Assembly: GCA_038253555.1 (NCBI GenBank)
Contig: JBBSGZ010000026.1
Span: forward strand, 1-34,777
Direction of reading: 5' to 3'
From: JALYUA01 sp038253555
Lineage (GTDB): Bacteria; Acidobacteriota; Thermoanaerobaculia; UBA5066; Gp7-AA6
Length of the DNA: 34,777 bases
In this document: positions 7,779-14,601 of the stretch, piece after piece
Position numbering within the stretch: position 1 is the first letter of the stretch
Layout: every line of letters starts with the position of its first letter
Made by a program: the position numbers and the translations under genes
The notes under the pieces: generated by a model
Told to the model about the DNA's origin: nothing
What the model saw: the letters and a program-made list of their open reading frames with translations, nothing else
Databases searched by the model: none

Positions 7779-8489
7779 TCAGCCGGCCACGAGGCGGCCG
7801 TCGCGGATCTCGACGCGCCGATCGGCCCGCGCCGCGGCCGCCTGGGAATGGGTGGCGAGGACGAGCGTCACGCCGCGCTCGCGGCGGATCTCGTCTAAGA
7901 GGGCGAGCACGTGGTCGCCATTTCTGGAATCCAGGTTGCCTGTCGGCTCGTCCGCGAGGAGGAGCCGGGCCCCGGTGACGAGCGCCCGCGCGATCGCGAC
8001 CCGCTGCATCTCTCCCCCGGAGAGCTCGTACGGATGGGCGCCCGCCCGATGCGCGAGCCCGACCCGGCCGAGGAGATCGACCGCGCGCGCGGACGCGTCG
8101 GCCCGGCCGTCCAAGAGGCGCGGGAGCTCCACGTTTTCGCGGACCGTCAGGTGCGGCAGCAGGTTGAAGAACTGGAACACCATGCCGACGTCGCGGCGCC
8201 GGTACAGGGTGAGCTCGCCCTCGGAAAGCTCGCCGATGTCCCGGCCGCCGACTAAGACCCTCCCCGAGGTGGGGCGGTCGATCCCACCGAGCAAGTGCAG
8301 GAGGGTCGATTTGCCGCCCCCCGAGGGGCCAAGCACGCCCAGAAACTCGCCGGAGGGCACATCCAGGTCGACTCCGGCGAGCGCGACCACGGGCTCTGCG
8401 CCGCCATAGACCTTTCGAAGATCGCGGCAGGCGAGGGCGGGCGCGGCGGAGAGGGACGGAGATGCGACCGGGAGGGAGGAAGGACGCAC
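7779..8489 (-). CDS. ABC transporter ATP-binding protein (LolD/MacB/AttE type)
   Basis: A 236-aa nucleotide-binding subunit and first gene of the minus-strand operon. Walker A is GPSGGGKST at residues 54-62, the Q-loop is in VGMVFQFFNLL, the signature is LSGGE at 156-160, Walker B is LLLADEPTGNLD at 176-187, and the H-loop is ATHS. The pattern FQFFNLLPHLTVRENVELP and NLDSRNGD is typical of the LolD/MacB group that pairs with FtsX-type permeases. I chose GTG at 8489 because a TATCCT -10-like hexamer lies 8 nt upstream, giving a leaderless start; upstream in-frame sequence runs antisense to wzm and is not coding. Residues 1-20 (Pro/Ser/Ala-rich) precede the conserved core, so the start could be slightly later. 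Confidence 0.92.
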   Translation of the reverse strand: MRPSSLPVASPSLSAAPALACRDLRKVYGGAEPVVALAGVDLDVPSGEFLGVLGPSGGGKSTLLHLLGGIDRPTSGRVLVGGRDIGELSEGELTLYRRRDVGMVFQFFNLLPHLTVRENVELPRLLDGRADASARAVDLLGRVGLAHRAGAHPYELSGGEMQRVAIARALVTGARLLLADEPTGNLDSRNGDHVLALLDEIRRERGVTLVLATHSQAAAARADRRVEIRDGRLVAG

Positions 8490-8497
8490 GAAGGCGA

Positions 8498-8513
8498 GGA
8501 TATCGGATAGATT
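8498..8513. promoter_or_regulatory. overlapping divergent promoters between the AttE-like ATPase and wzm
   Basis: Only 39 bp separate the two divergent start codons. On the minus strand TATCCT (8503-8498) lies 8 nt before the GTG at 8489. On the plus strand TAGATT (8508-8513) lies 15 nt before the GTG at 8529. The two polymerase sites interleave, and each -35 region would fall inside the other's transcript or coding region, so the two operons probably compete for polymerase. Confidence 0.45.
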
Positions 8514-8528
8514 CCGCGCATCGATCCC

Positions 8529-9353
8529 GTGTCGAAGTCGTCCCAAGGTTCGCCGCGCTTTTTTTCTCCGCTGCTGCGGACCTTCCGGCAGCGGCCCCTC
8601 GTCGTCGCGTTGACCCGGCGGGAGCTGTCGGCCCGGTACCGGGGGACCGCGCTCGGATTCGTCTGGTCTCTGATCAACCCCCTGCTCCTCCTTCTCGTGT
8701 ACGCGACGGTCTTCCGGTTCGTGTTCACGCCCCGTGCGGACGTGCGCCCCTACGCGCTGTTTCTGTTCGGAGGCGTGCTCGTGTGGGCCTTCGTCTCCGC
8801 GGCGCTTCTCGACGCGGCGGAAACGTTCCGCGTCAACGGGCCGCTGATTCGCAAGACGACCGTCGCCCCCGAGGTGTTCCCCGCGGTCGCGGTCGGAGCG
8901 CGGCTCTCTCACCTCTGCCTCGCGTTGCCCGTGCTCGCGGCCGCGATCGTCATCGCCGCGTTGCGCGGCTCCGTCTCTCCCGGGGCGGCCGTCTTCCAGT
9001 TTCCGTTCGTCCTCCTGCTGCTCGCCGCGACCGTGTTCGGCCTCTCGCTGGCGGTGTCCTCGCTCGCCGTGCACTTCGGCGACGTGCGGGACCTGATCGG
9101 CAACCTGCTGACTCTGGCGTTTTTTCTGACTCCGGTGCTCTATCCCGCCGCCTCGGTTCCGGAGCGGTGGCGGCCCTTTCTCTGGCTGAATCCGTTCGCG
9201 GTCTTCTTTTCGGCGGTCCACGAGAGCGCTTTTTTCTTCCGGCCGATCGGCGCGGCCTCCTGGGCCGGCATGGCCATCACCGCCGCGGCGGCGCTGTCTG
9301 CGGGCGCGTGGATCTTCGACCGCCTACGGGACTCGATCGCGGAGGAAGCCTGA
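8529..9353 (+). CDS. wzm: Wzm-type ABC-2 polysaccharide export permease
   Basis: A 274-aa integral membrane protein of the ABC-2 family that exports undecaprenyl-linked O-antigen or teichoic-acid-like glycans. The cytoplasmic N-terminus carries LTRRELSARYRGTALGFVW, the interfacial-helix signature of Wzm/TagG/RfbA permeases. About six TMs follow, with FFLTPVLYPAASVPERWR and FLWLNPFAVFF in the usual C-terminal positions. The GTG at 8529 is the first canonical start; the predicted transcription start near 8520 leaves almost no leader. An in-frame ATC at 8520 would sit exactly at +1. The next gene encodes the matching ATPase with a 4-nt or longer overlap, forming the transporter pair. The glycan itself is not encoded in the window apart from the adjacent L-Ara4N genes. 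Confidence 0.9.
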   Translation: MSKSSQGSPRFFSPLLRTFRQRPLVVALTRRELSARYRGTALGFVWSLINPLLLLLVYATVFRFVFTPRADVRPYALFLFGGVLVWAFVSAALLDAAETFRVNGPLIRKTTVAPEVFPAVAVGARLSHLCLALPVLAAAIVIAALRGSVSPGAAVFQFPFVLLLLAATVFGLSLAVSSLAVHFGDVRDLIGNLLTLAFFLTPVLYPAASVPERWRPFLWLNPFAVFFSAVHESAFFFRPIGAASWAGMAITAAAALSAGAWIFDRLRDSIAEEA

Positions 9354-10603
9354 GTCCGGCGGTACAGGAACTGTCCGCGGTTTCCGTCCGGAACGCGACG
9401 AAGCTGTATCGGAGGTACGGCCGGAAGCGCTCCATCGGGACCCTGAAGACGGCCCTTCTCTCCGGATCGGCGGGCGCGGCGTTGGCTTCCGACGCGAGCG
9501 TGCCCGCGCTGACGGACGTTTCGTTCGAAGTAGCGCCCGGCGAGACCGTCGGGATCATCGGGTCGAACGGGTCCGGCAAATCGACGCTCTTAAAGCTCCT
9601 CGCCGGGATCGTCCGGCCCACCCGCGGTGACGTCGACGTCCGGGGCCGGCTCGCGGCGCTGCTGGAGCTCGGCGCCGGATTCCACCCGGAGCTGTCGGGC
9701 CGGGAGAACGTGGAGATCGCCGGGCTCCTCCTCGGCCTTTCGAAGGCGGAGATCGCCCGGCGCTTCGACGACATCGTCCGTTTCGCGGAGCTCGAGGAGT
9801 TCCTGGATGCGCCGCTGCGCACCTACTCCTCGGGAATGGCGGTGCGCCTGGGATTCTCGATCGCCGCGCACAGCGACCCGGACGTGTTACTCGTCGACGA
9901 GGTCCTGGCCGTCGGCGACGAGGCGTTCTCCCACCGGTCCCTCGAGAAGTTCTCGGAGTTCGAAAAAGCTGGCAAGACCATCCTCCTCGTTTCCCACGAC
10001 CTGTCTCTCGTCGCGGCGCGCTGCGGCCGCGCGATCTGGCTCGACGGGGGGCGGCTCGTGGCCGACGGCCCCGCGGCGGAGACGGTCGCCCGATACCGCG
10101 AGAGCGTCGCCGAGCGCGAAGGGGAAAAGCGTCTCGCGCCCGGTCCGGCCCCTCCCGCCGGCTCCATCGGTTCCGGGCGCGCGCGCATCGTGGACGTCCG
10201 GGTGCTCGACGGACGCAATCGGCCGACGGGGCGGCTCCGGTCCGGAGAGCCGGCCGCGATCGAGATGGACGCGCGATCGGATCCCGCTCTGCGCGACTTC
10301 GTCTTCGGCTTCGCCATTTCGACGGTCTCGGGCCAGGCGGTGTTCGGTTCGAACACCGCTCTAGACGGCCTCGAGGGAGAAGCGTTCTCGGGGGAGGCGC
10401 GGGTCCGCCTCGATATCCCCGTCCTCGCGCTCGCGCCGGGGGTGTACTCGCTCGACGCCGCGGTGCACGCGGCGGACGGCGCCCCGTACGACTACCGGCG
10501 CGACGTCCTTCGCTTCGAGGTGACGTCGGAGACGGCGGTCGGAGGCGTCTGGAGCCCGAGCCGGCGGTGGCGCACCGAGGGCGGCGTGCGGTGGAGGGAA
10601 TGA
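9350..10603 (+). CDS. wzt: Wzt-type ABC ATPase with C-terminal glycan-binding domain
   Basis: A 417-aa ATPase partner of Wzm. Walker A is GSNGSGKST (71-79). The polysaccharide-exporter hallmark LELGAGFHPELSGRENV is at 105-121, the signature region is YSSGM (159-163), and Walker B is VLLVDE (179-184). The part from about residue 265 is a Wzt_C-like beta domain (for example VFGFAISTVSGQAVFGSN), which in O8/O9a-type systems recognises the capped end of the glycan before export. Start choice is awkward: a CTG at 9350 overlaps the wzm stop as CTGA and has GGAGGA 3 nt upstream, which fits the family N-terminus; the nearest canonical in-frame start is GTG at 9308, adding 14 residues and overlapping wzm by 46 nt. 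The downstream gene follows with an ATGA overlap. Confidence 0.9.
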   Translation: MSPAVQELSAVSVRNATKLYRRYGRKRSIGTLKTALLSGSAGAALASDASVPALTDVSFEVAPGETVGIIGSNGSGKSTLLKLLAGIVRPTRGDVDVRGRLAALLELGAGFHPELSGRENVEIAGLLLGLSKAEIARRFDDIVRFAELEEFLDAPLRTYSSGMAVRLGFSIAAHSDPDVLLVDEVLAVGDEAFSHRSLEKFSEFEKAGKTILLVSHDLSLVAARCGRAIWLDGGRLVADGPAAETVARYRESVAEREGEKRLAPGPAPPAGSIGSGRARIVDVRVLDGRNRPTGRLRSGEPAAIEMDARSDPALRDFVFGFAISTVSGQAVFGSNTALDGLEGEAFSGEARVRLDIPVLALAPGVYSLDAAVHAADGAPYDYRRDVLRFEVTSETAVGGVWSPSRRWRTEGGVRWRE

Positions 10604-11358
10604 AGGCCGAAAAGCCGCTCGAAAGCCCGTCGAAGCTCCGTGCGTTTCTGCGGCGACGGTTCACCCGGGAGGGCACGCTCGGCCTCTACCTGACCGTGGG
10701 GTTTCTCGCCTCCGCGGTTCTCGTGCTCCTCCTCTCGCTCATGCTGGATGAGGTCACGGAGCTTCCCGGCCCCCTCGGCATCGACCGGACGGCGACGATG
10801 TCCGTGCGGCAGCTGCAGACCCCCGCCCGCACGCGGTTCCTCCGCGCTGTGACGGACCTCGGGGATTACCGGTTCCTCGTTCCCTCCATGCTGCTCGCGT
10901 CGGCCCTGCTCGCATTCAACGGGCGGCGCGTCTCCGCGCTCCTCTTCCTCGGCGCCGTCCTCGGCGGGTGGGCGCTCGAATCGATCATGAAGATCGCCTT
11001 TCACCGGCATCGCCCGGATCTCTGGCCCGCTCTCGTGACGGAGAAGACGTTCAGCTTCCCGAGCGGGCACGCGACCATGTGCACGCTCTTCTTCGGCGGC
11101 GTCGCGGCCCTCGTCTTCCACGTGACTCAAAGGCGGGCCTACCGGATCGCCGCCATTTTCGCCGCCATCCCTCTCATCCTGGCGGTCGATTTCTCCCGCG
11201 TCTACCTCGGTGCCCACTGGCTGACCGATGTCGTCGCCGGAACGCTGCTCGGTCTGTTCTGGGTGGTGCTCTGCGCGACCGGGACGGAGTACTTCGCGAG
11301 ACGCTCGCTCCGAACGGCCCCGCCGCCGCGCTCCGGGGCGCGGCACGGTCGCGGCTAG
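10600..11358 (+). CDS. PAP2-family membrane phosphatase
   Basis: A 252-aa integral membrane phosphatase of the PAP2 superfamily, joined to wzt by an ATGA overlap with GGAGGG just upstream. The three catalytic motifs are intact: K131-X6-R138-P139 (KIAFHRHRP), PSGH at 154-157, and S199-R200-X5-H206-X3-D210 (SRVYLGAHWLTD). About five to six TMs surround them, placing the active site on the periplasmic face. Between an O-antigen exporter and the arn genes, likely substrates are undecaprenyl pyrophosphate released after glycan transfer, or a lipid A phosphate (LpxE/LpxT-like). The sequence alone does not decide. An N-terminal charged stretch of about 25 residues is cytoplasmic. It ends 11 nt before arnB, within whose promoter its stop codon lies. 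Confidence 0.88.
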   Translation: MKAEKPLESPSKLRAFLRRRFTREGTLGLYLTVGFLASAVLVLLLSLMLDEVTELPGPLGIDRTATMSVRQLQTPARTRFLRAVTDLGDYRFLVPSMLLASALLAFNGRRVSALLFLGAVLGGWALESIMKIAFHRHRPDLWPALVTEKTFSFPSGHATMCTLFFGGVAALVFHVTQRRAYRIAAIFAAIPLILAVDFSRVYLGAHWLTDVVAGTLLGLFWVVLCATGTEYFARRSLRTAPPPRSGARHGRG

Positions 11359-11361
11359 AAT
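11356..11361 (+). promoter_or_regulatory. TAGAAT -10-like hexamer for leaderless arnB
   Basis: TAGAAT ends 8 nt before the arnB ATG at 11370, with no ribosome site in between. The hexamer overlaps the stop codon of the PAP2 gene. This would let arnB and the downstream genes be transcribed separately from wzm-wzt. No convincing -35 is visible. Confidence 0.55.
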
Positions 11362-11369
11362 CGCGCGTC

Positions 11370-12533
11370 ATGCGCCAGGATTTCCTGCCGTTTGCCCGAC
11401 CCTCGATCGGGGAGGAAGAGATCGCCGAGCTCATCGACACGCTGAAGTCAGGCTGGATCACGACCGGGCCGAAAGTCGAGCGGTTCACGAAGGAGTTCGC
11501 CGAGTACGTCGGCGGGCGTTACGCGGTCCCGGTCTCTTCGGCGACGGGCGGGCTCCACGTCGCGCTTCTGGCGCTCGGCGTCGGACCGGGAGACGAGGTC
11601 ATCACCACGCCCATGACGTTCGTCGCGACGCTCAACACCATCGTGCACTGCGGCGCCATTCCCGTGCTCGTCGACATCGATCGCGCGACCCTCAACATCC
11701 GCGTCGAGGAGATCGAGCGGAAGATCACCCCGCGGACGAAAGTCATCCTGCCGGTGCACTACGTCGGCCAGGCGGCGGACCTCGACCCGATCCTGGAGTT
11801 GGCGGACCGGCGCGGAGTCGCCGTGCTTGAAGACGCGGCGCACGGCGTCGGCTCGGAGTATCGCGGCCGGAGGATCGGATCGTTCCCGACGACTTCCGTC
11901 TTTTCCTTTCACCCGAACAAGAACATGACGACGGGCGAGGGTGGGATGGTGGTCACGTCGGACGAGGCTGTCTTCGAGAAGGCAGCGCTCCTGAAATTCC
12001 ACGGGATGGACCGCGAGGCGTGGAAGAGGTTTGCGAAGGCCGGAAGCCCGCGGTACGACGTCGCGCTGCCGGGCTTCAAGTACAACATGATGGACATCCA
12101 GGCCGCTTTGGGGCTTCACCAGCTGAAAAAGCTCGAAGGTTTCCTGGTCGAACGCGAGCGTCTCGCGCGCCGCTACGACGAGGCACTCCATGGCCTGGCC
12201 GGACTCATCCTCCCGAAGCCGGTCCCGTACCCGGTGCGCCACGCCTGGCACCTCTACACGCCGCTCGTGGACGTTGACCGGTTGAGGATTGACCGCGACC
12301 GGTTCATGGCGGAGCTCAAGGCGCGGAACATCGGGACCGGGCTTCATTACACGGCCGCCCACGAGTTTTCGTATTACGCCGGCCGCTTTGGATGGAAGCC
12401 GGACGATTATCCCGAGGCGCACTTCGTTTCGGAGCGGATCGTCTCGCTGCCGCTCTTCCCCGGCCTGACGGACGCCGATCAGGACGACGCCATCGAGGCG
12501 ATCCGGGACGTGCTGAAGACTTTCGCCGCCTGA
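11370..12533 (+). CDS. arnB: UDP-4-amino-4-deoxy-L-arabinose aminotransferase
   Basis: A 387-aa PLP-dependent DegT/DnrJ/EryC1 aminotransferase that converts UDP-4-keto-pentose to UDP-L-Ara4N with glutamate as donor. It follows E. coli ArnB closely: FLPFARPSIG at the start, ESGWITTGPK-type LKSGWITTGPK (26-35), VSSATGGLH, EVITTPMTFVATLN, VLEDAAHGVG (D155 for the PLP pyridine nitrogen), FSFHPNKNMTTGEGG with catalytic K184, and a C-terminal IGTGLHYTAAHEFSYY. The length matches the family. The ATG at 11370 is selected by the promoter 8 nt upstream and by alignment with MSEFLPFSRP; upstream in-frame sequence overlaps the PAP2 gene. It heads the arn set, with a separate promoter before arnC. Confidence 0.93.
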   Translation: MRQDFLPFARPSIGEEEIAELIDTLKSGWITTGPKVERFTKEFAEYVGGRYAVPVSSATGGLHVALLALGVGPGDEVITTPMTFVATLNTIVHCGAIPVLVDIDRATLNIRVEEIERKITPRTKVILPVHYVGQAADLDPILELADRRGVAVLEDAAHGVGSEYRGRRIGSFPTTSVFSFHPNKNMTTGEGGMVVTSDEAVFEKAALLKFHGMDREAWKRFAKAGSPRYDVALPGFKYNMMDIQAALGLHQLKKLEGFLVERERLARRYDEALHGLAGLILPKPVPYPVRHAWHLYTPLVDVDRLRIDRDRFMAELKARNIGTGLHYTAAHEFSYYAGRFGWKPDDYPEAHFVSERIVSLPLFPGLTDADQDDAIEAIRDVLKTFAA

Positions 12534-12534
12534 C

Positions 12535-12555
12535 GGCCCGAGCCGGCATCGGGCC
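12535..12555 (+). repeat. 7-bp perfect inverted repeat after arnB (possible terminator or attenuator)
   Basis: GGCCCGA (12535-12541) pairs with TCGGGCC (12549-12555) around a 7-nt loop, starting 1 nt after the arnB stop codon. There is no following T-tract, so it is a weak candidate for intrinsic termination; it could instead stabilise the mRNA end. It separates arnB from the arnC promoter. Confidence 0.4.
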
Positions 12556-12638
12556 AGCCTGAGCGACGGTTTCATCGCGGGGCCGTTCTCAGGTTTCCGG
12601 GCGAACGCCGGGTCTCACGGCCGGCTCCGCCGCTGGCT

Positions 12639-12644
12639 TAAGAT
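12639..12644 (+). promoter_or_regulatory. TAAGAT -10-like hexamer upstream of the arnC leader peptide
   Basis: TAAGAT lies 12 nt before the ATG of a 12-codon ORF (12657) that runs into arnC. A transcript starting near 12651 would begin a few nt before that ATG. No ribosome site is seen for either ORF. Confidence 0.4.
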
Positions 12645-12656
12645 CGCACCGCCGCC

Positions 12657-12695
12657 ATGAGAACCGCTCCGGGCCCTTTCCGCGACACGCCATGA
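12657..12695 (+). CDS. putative 12-aa leader peptide translationally coupled to arnC
   Basis: A short frame encoding MRTAPGPFRDTP whose TGA overlaps the ATG of arnC as ATGA. It sits just downstream of the TAAGAT hexamer, so it would be the first ORF on a near-leaderless transcript, and arnC, which has no ribosome site of its own, could be read by termination-reinitiation. This fits the stop-start overlaps linking the following arn genes. A 12-codon ORF can arise by chance; the evidence is its position between promoter and exact ATGA overlap. No stretch of rare or repeated codons suggesting amino-acid attenuation is seen. Confidence 0.35.
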   Translation: MRTAPGPFRDTP

Positions 12696-13693
12696 AGGTC
12701 TCGATCGTCGTCCCCGTCTACAACGAGCAGGCAAACCTGGACGAGTTCTTCCGCCGGACGCTCTCGGTGATGGACGGGCTTGGCGGTCCCTACGAGGTCC
12801 TGCTCGTGGACGACGGCAGCCGCGACCGCTCGCTGGAGATCCTGAAGGCCTGGGCGGCGCGGCGTCCGGACGTCGTGCGCGTTCTGGAGCTCTCGCGCAA
12901 CTTCGGGCAGCATCCGGCGATCCTGGCGGGGTTCCGCGACGTGACGGGAGACGTGATCGTCACGCTCGACGCGGACCTGCAGAATCCGCCGGAGGAGATT
13001 CCGAAGCTGCTCTCGAAGGTGGAAGAGGGCTACGACGTGGTCGGCGGCGTTCGCGTGTCGCGGCAGGACTCGTTCCCGCGGCGGTTCGCCTCACTCGTCG
13101 TCAACCGCGTGACCGTCGCGATCACGCGCATGCGCCTGACGGATTTCGGCTGCATGCTGCGGGCGTATTCGCGCGATGTCGTCGACGAGATCAATCGGAC
13201 CGAAGAAGCCGCCACGTTCATCCCCGCTCTGGGGCAGAGCTTCGCGCGCAACCCGACGGAGATCGAGGTCGCGCACGCGCCCCGGACCGGCGGCGAGTCC
13301 GCCTATTCGCTCTACCGGCTTATCCGCCTCAATTTCGACCTGATGACCGGCTTCTCCTCCGTGCCGCTCCAGCTCTTCGGGATTCTCGGCACGTTCGTCG
13401 CGCTCGGTGGAATCGCATTCGGCGTCTTCCTGTTCGCGCGGCGGCTGATCGTCGGGGCGGAAGTCGAGGGCGTCTTCACGCTGTTCGCCATTCTCTTCAC
13501 ACTGCTCGGAATCGCCATGGCCGGCCTCGGGATCGTCGGCGAATATGTCGGCCGCATTTACGAACAGGTGCGCGGGCGTCCGCGGTTTTCCGTGCGCCGC
13601 GCCTGGGGTCTTCGTGGGGAAGCGCCGTCCGGCGCAGGTCCGAAGCCGGCCCCGACGTCCGCCGCGGACGCGTCCCCGGCGGTCCGGCGTTGA
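12692..13693 (+). CDS. arnC: undecaprenyl-phosphate 4-deoxy-4-formamido-L-arabinose transferase
   Basis: A 333-aa GT2 glycosyltransferase anchored by two C-terminal TMs, transferring L-Ara4-formyl-N from UDP to undecaprenyl phosphate on the cytoplasmic face. Alignment with E. coli ArnC is strong: VVPVYNEQ (6-13), LVDDGS (38-43), LDADLQNPPEEIP (92-104) with the metal-binding DAD, TDFGCMLRAYSRDVVD, ATFIPALGQSFAR, and GESAYSLYRLIRLNFDLMTG before TM1. The TM pair spans about 225-290 and is followed by GEYVGRIYEQVRGRPRF. The extra C-terminal 30 residues, rich in Pro/Ala, are not in E. coli. The relative DPM1-like enzymes later in the window lack these TMs. Its stop overlaps the next start as TTGA. 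Confidence 0.93.
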   Translation: MKVSIVVPVYNEQANLDEFFRRTLSVMDGLGGPYEVLLVDDGSRDRSLEILKAWAARRPDVVRVLELSRNFGQHPAILAGFRDVTGDVIVTLDADLQNPPEEIPKLLSKVEEGYDVVGGVRVSRQDSFPRRFASLVVNRVTVAITRMRLTDFGCMLRAYSRDVVDEINRTEEAATFIPALGQSFARNPTEIEVAHAPRTGGESAYSLYRLIRLNFDLMTGFSSVPLQLFGILGTFVALGGIAFGVFLFARRLIVGAEVEGVFTLFAILFTLLGIAMAGLGIVGEYVGRIYEQVRGRPRFSVRRAWGLRGEAPSGAGPKPAPTSAADASPAVRR

Positions 13694-14601
13694 CGCGCGT
13701 CGCCGTCTTCGCGTACTCCGATACCGGACACGCGTGTCTGAAGGCCCTGCTCGACACGGGGCGGGACGTGGTCTTCGTCGCGACGCACGCCGACAAACCG
13801 GACGAGGCGCACTGGTTTCCGAGCGTCGCCGAGCTCGCGCGGTCGCGGGGAATCGAACCGGAGATCGTCGAAGACCCCCGCGCGCCCGAAGTCGCGGAGC
13901 GCCTGCGAGCGGCCGCCCCGGATCTGCTGTTCTCGTTCTACTACCGGGGTCTCCTCCCGGACGCGCTGGTCCGGCTGCCGCCCCGGGGCGCCTTCAACAT
14001 CCATGGCTCTCTCCTGCCGCGGTTCCGCGGGCGCGCGCCCGTGAACTGGGCCGTGCTGAAGGGCGAGACCGAGACGGGCGCCACGCTGCACGTCATGACA
14101 TCGCGCGCGGACGCGGGCGACATCGTGGACCAGCAGGCCGTTCCGATCGGGCCCGACGACACGGCCCTCGAGGTTCAGAGGCGAGTCACGGCCGCCGCCG
14201 TCGCCGTGTTGACGCGCCGCCTCCAGGATCTCGAGACGGGCCGCGCGCCCCGTTTCCCGCAGGACGAGTCCCGGGCGACGAAGTTCCCGAGGCGCACCGC
14301 CGCCGACGGGCGGATCGACTGGGCTCACAGCGCCAGAGAGGTCCACGACCTGGTCCGGGCGGTCACTCACCCCTGGCCGGGAGCATTCACCGATATCTTC
14401 GGGCGGAAGACGACACTCTGGAAAACGGCGGTGCCGAACCTCGGCGCGCACGACAACTTTCCCGGGCAGATCCGGATCGAAGCGGGCCGCCTGTACGTCG
14501 CGTGCGGCGACGACCGGTACGTGGAGGTCCTGGCTGCGCAGCGGGAGGGAGAGGACGAGATGGAAGCGAGCCGGTTCATAGCGGAAGCGGTGGCGCCATG
14601 A
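13690..14601 (+). CDS. arnA: UDP-L-Ara4N formyltransferase (stand-alone ArnA N-terminal half)
   Basis: A 303-aa protein corresponding to the N-terminal formyltransferase domain of E. coli ArnA, which uses 10-formyl-tetrahydrofolate to formylate UDP-L-Ara4N. Catalytic residues are conserved: N103 and H105 in FNIHGSLLP and D141 in SRADAGDIV. FSFYYRGLLPDAL, KFPRRTAADGRIDW and VHDLVRAVTHPWPGAF also match. In Enterobacteria the two ArnA activities are one 660-aa protein; here the formyltransferase ends with its own stop and the dehydrogenase begins as a separate overlapping gene. The order of the halves is preserved. Start is TTG at 13690 in a TTGA overlap with arnC; the VAVFAYSDTGHACL beginning matches ArnA. 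The end overlaps the next gene as ATGA. Confidence 0.92.
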   Translation: MTRVAVFAYSDTGHACLKALLDTGRDVVFVATHADKPDEAHWFPSVAELARSRGIEPEIVEDPRAPEVAERLRAAAPDLLFSFYYRGLLPDALVRLPPRGAFNIHGSLLPRFRGRAPVNWAVLKGETETGATLHVMTSRADAGDIVDQQAVPIGPDDTALEVQRRVTAAAVAVLTRRLQDLETGRAPRFPQDESRATKFPRRTAADGRIDWAHSAREVHDLVRAVTHPWPGAFTDIFGRKTTLWKTAVPNLGAHDNFPGQIRIEAGRLYVACGDDRYVEVLAAQREGEDEMEASRFIAEAVAP

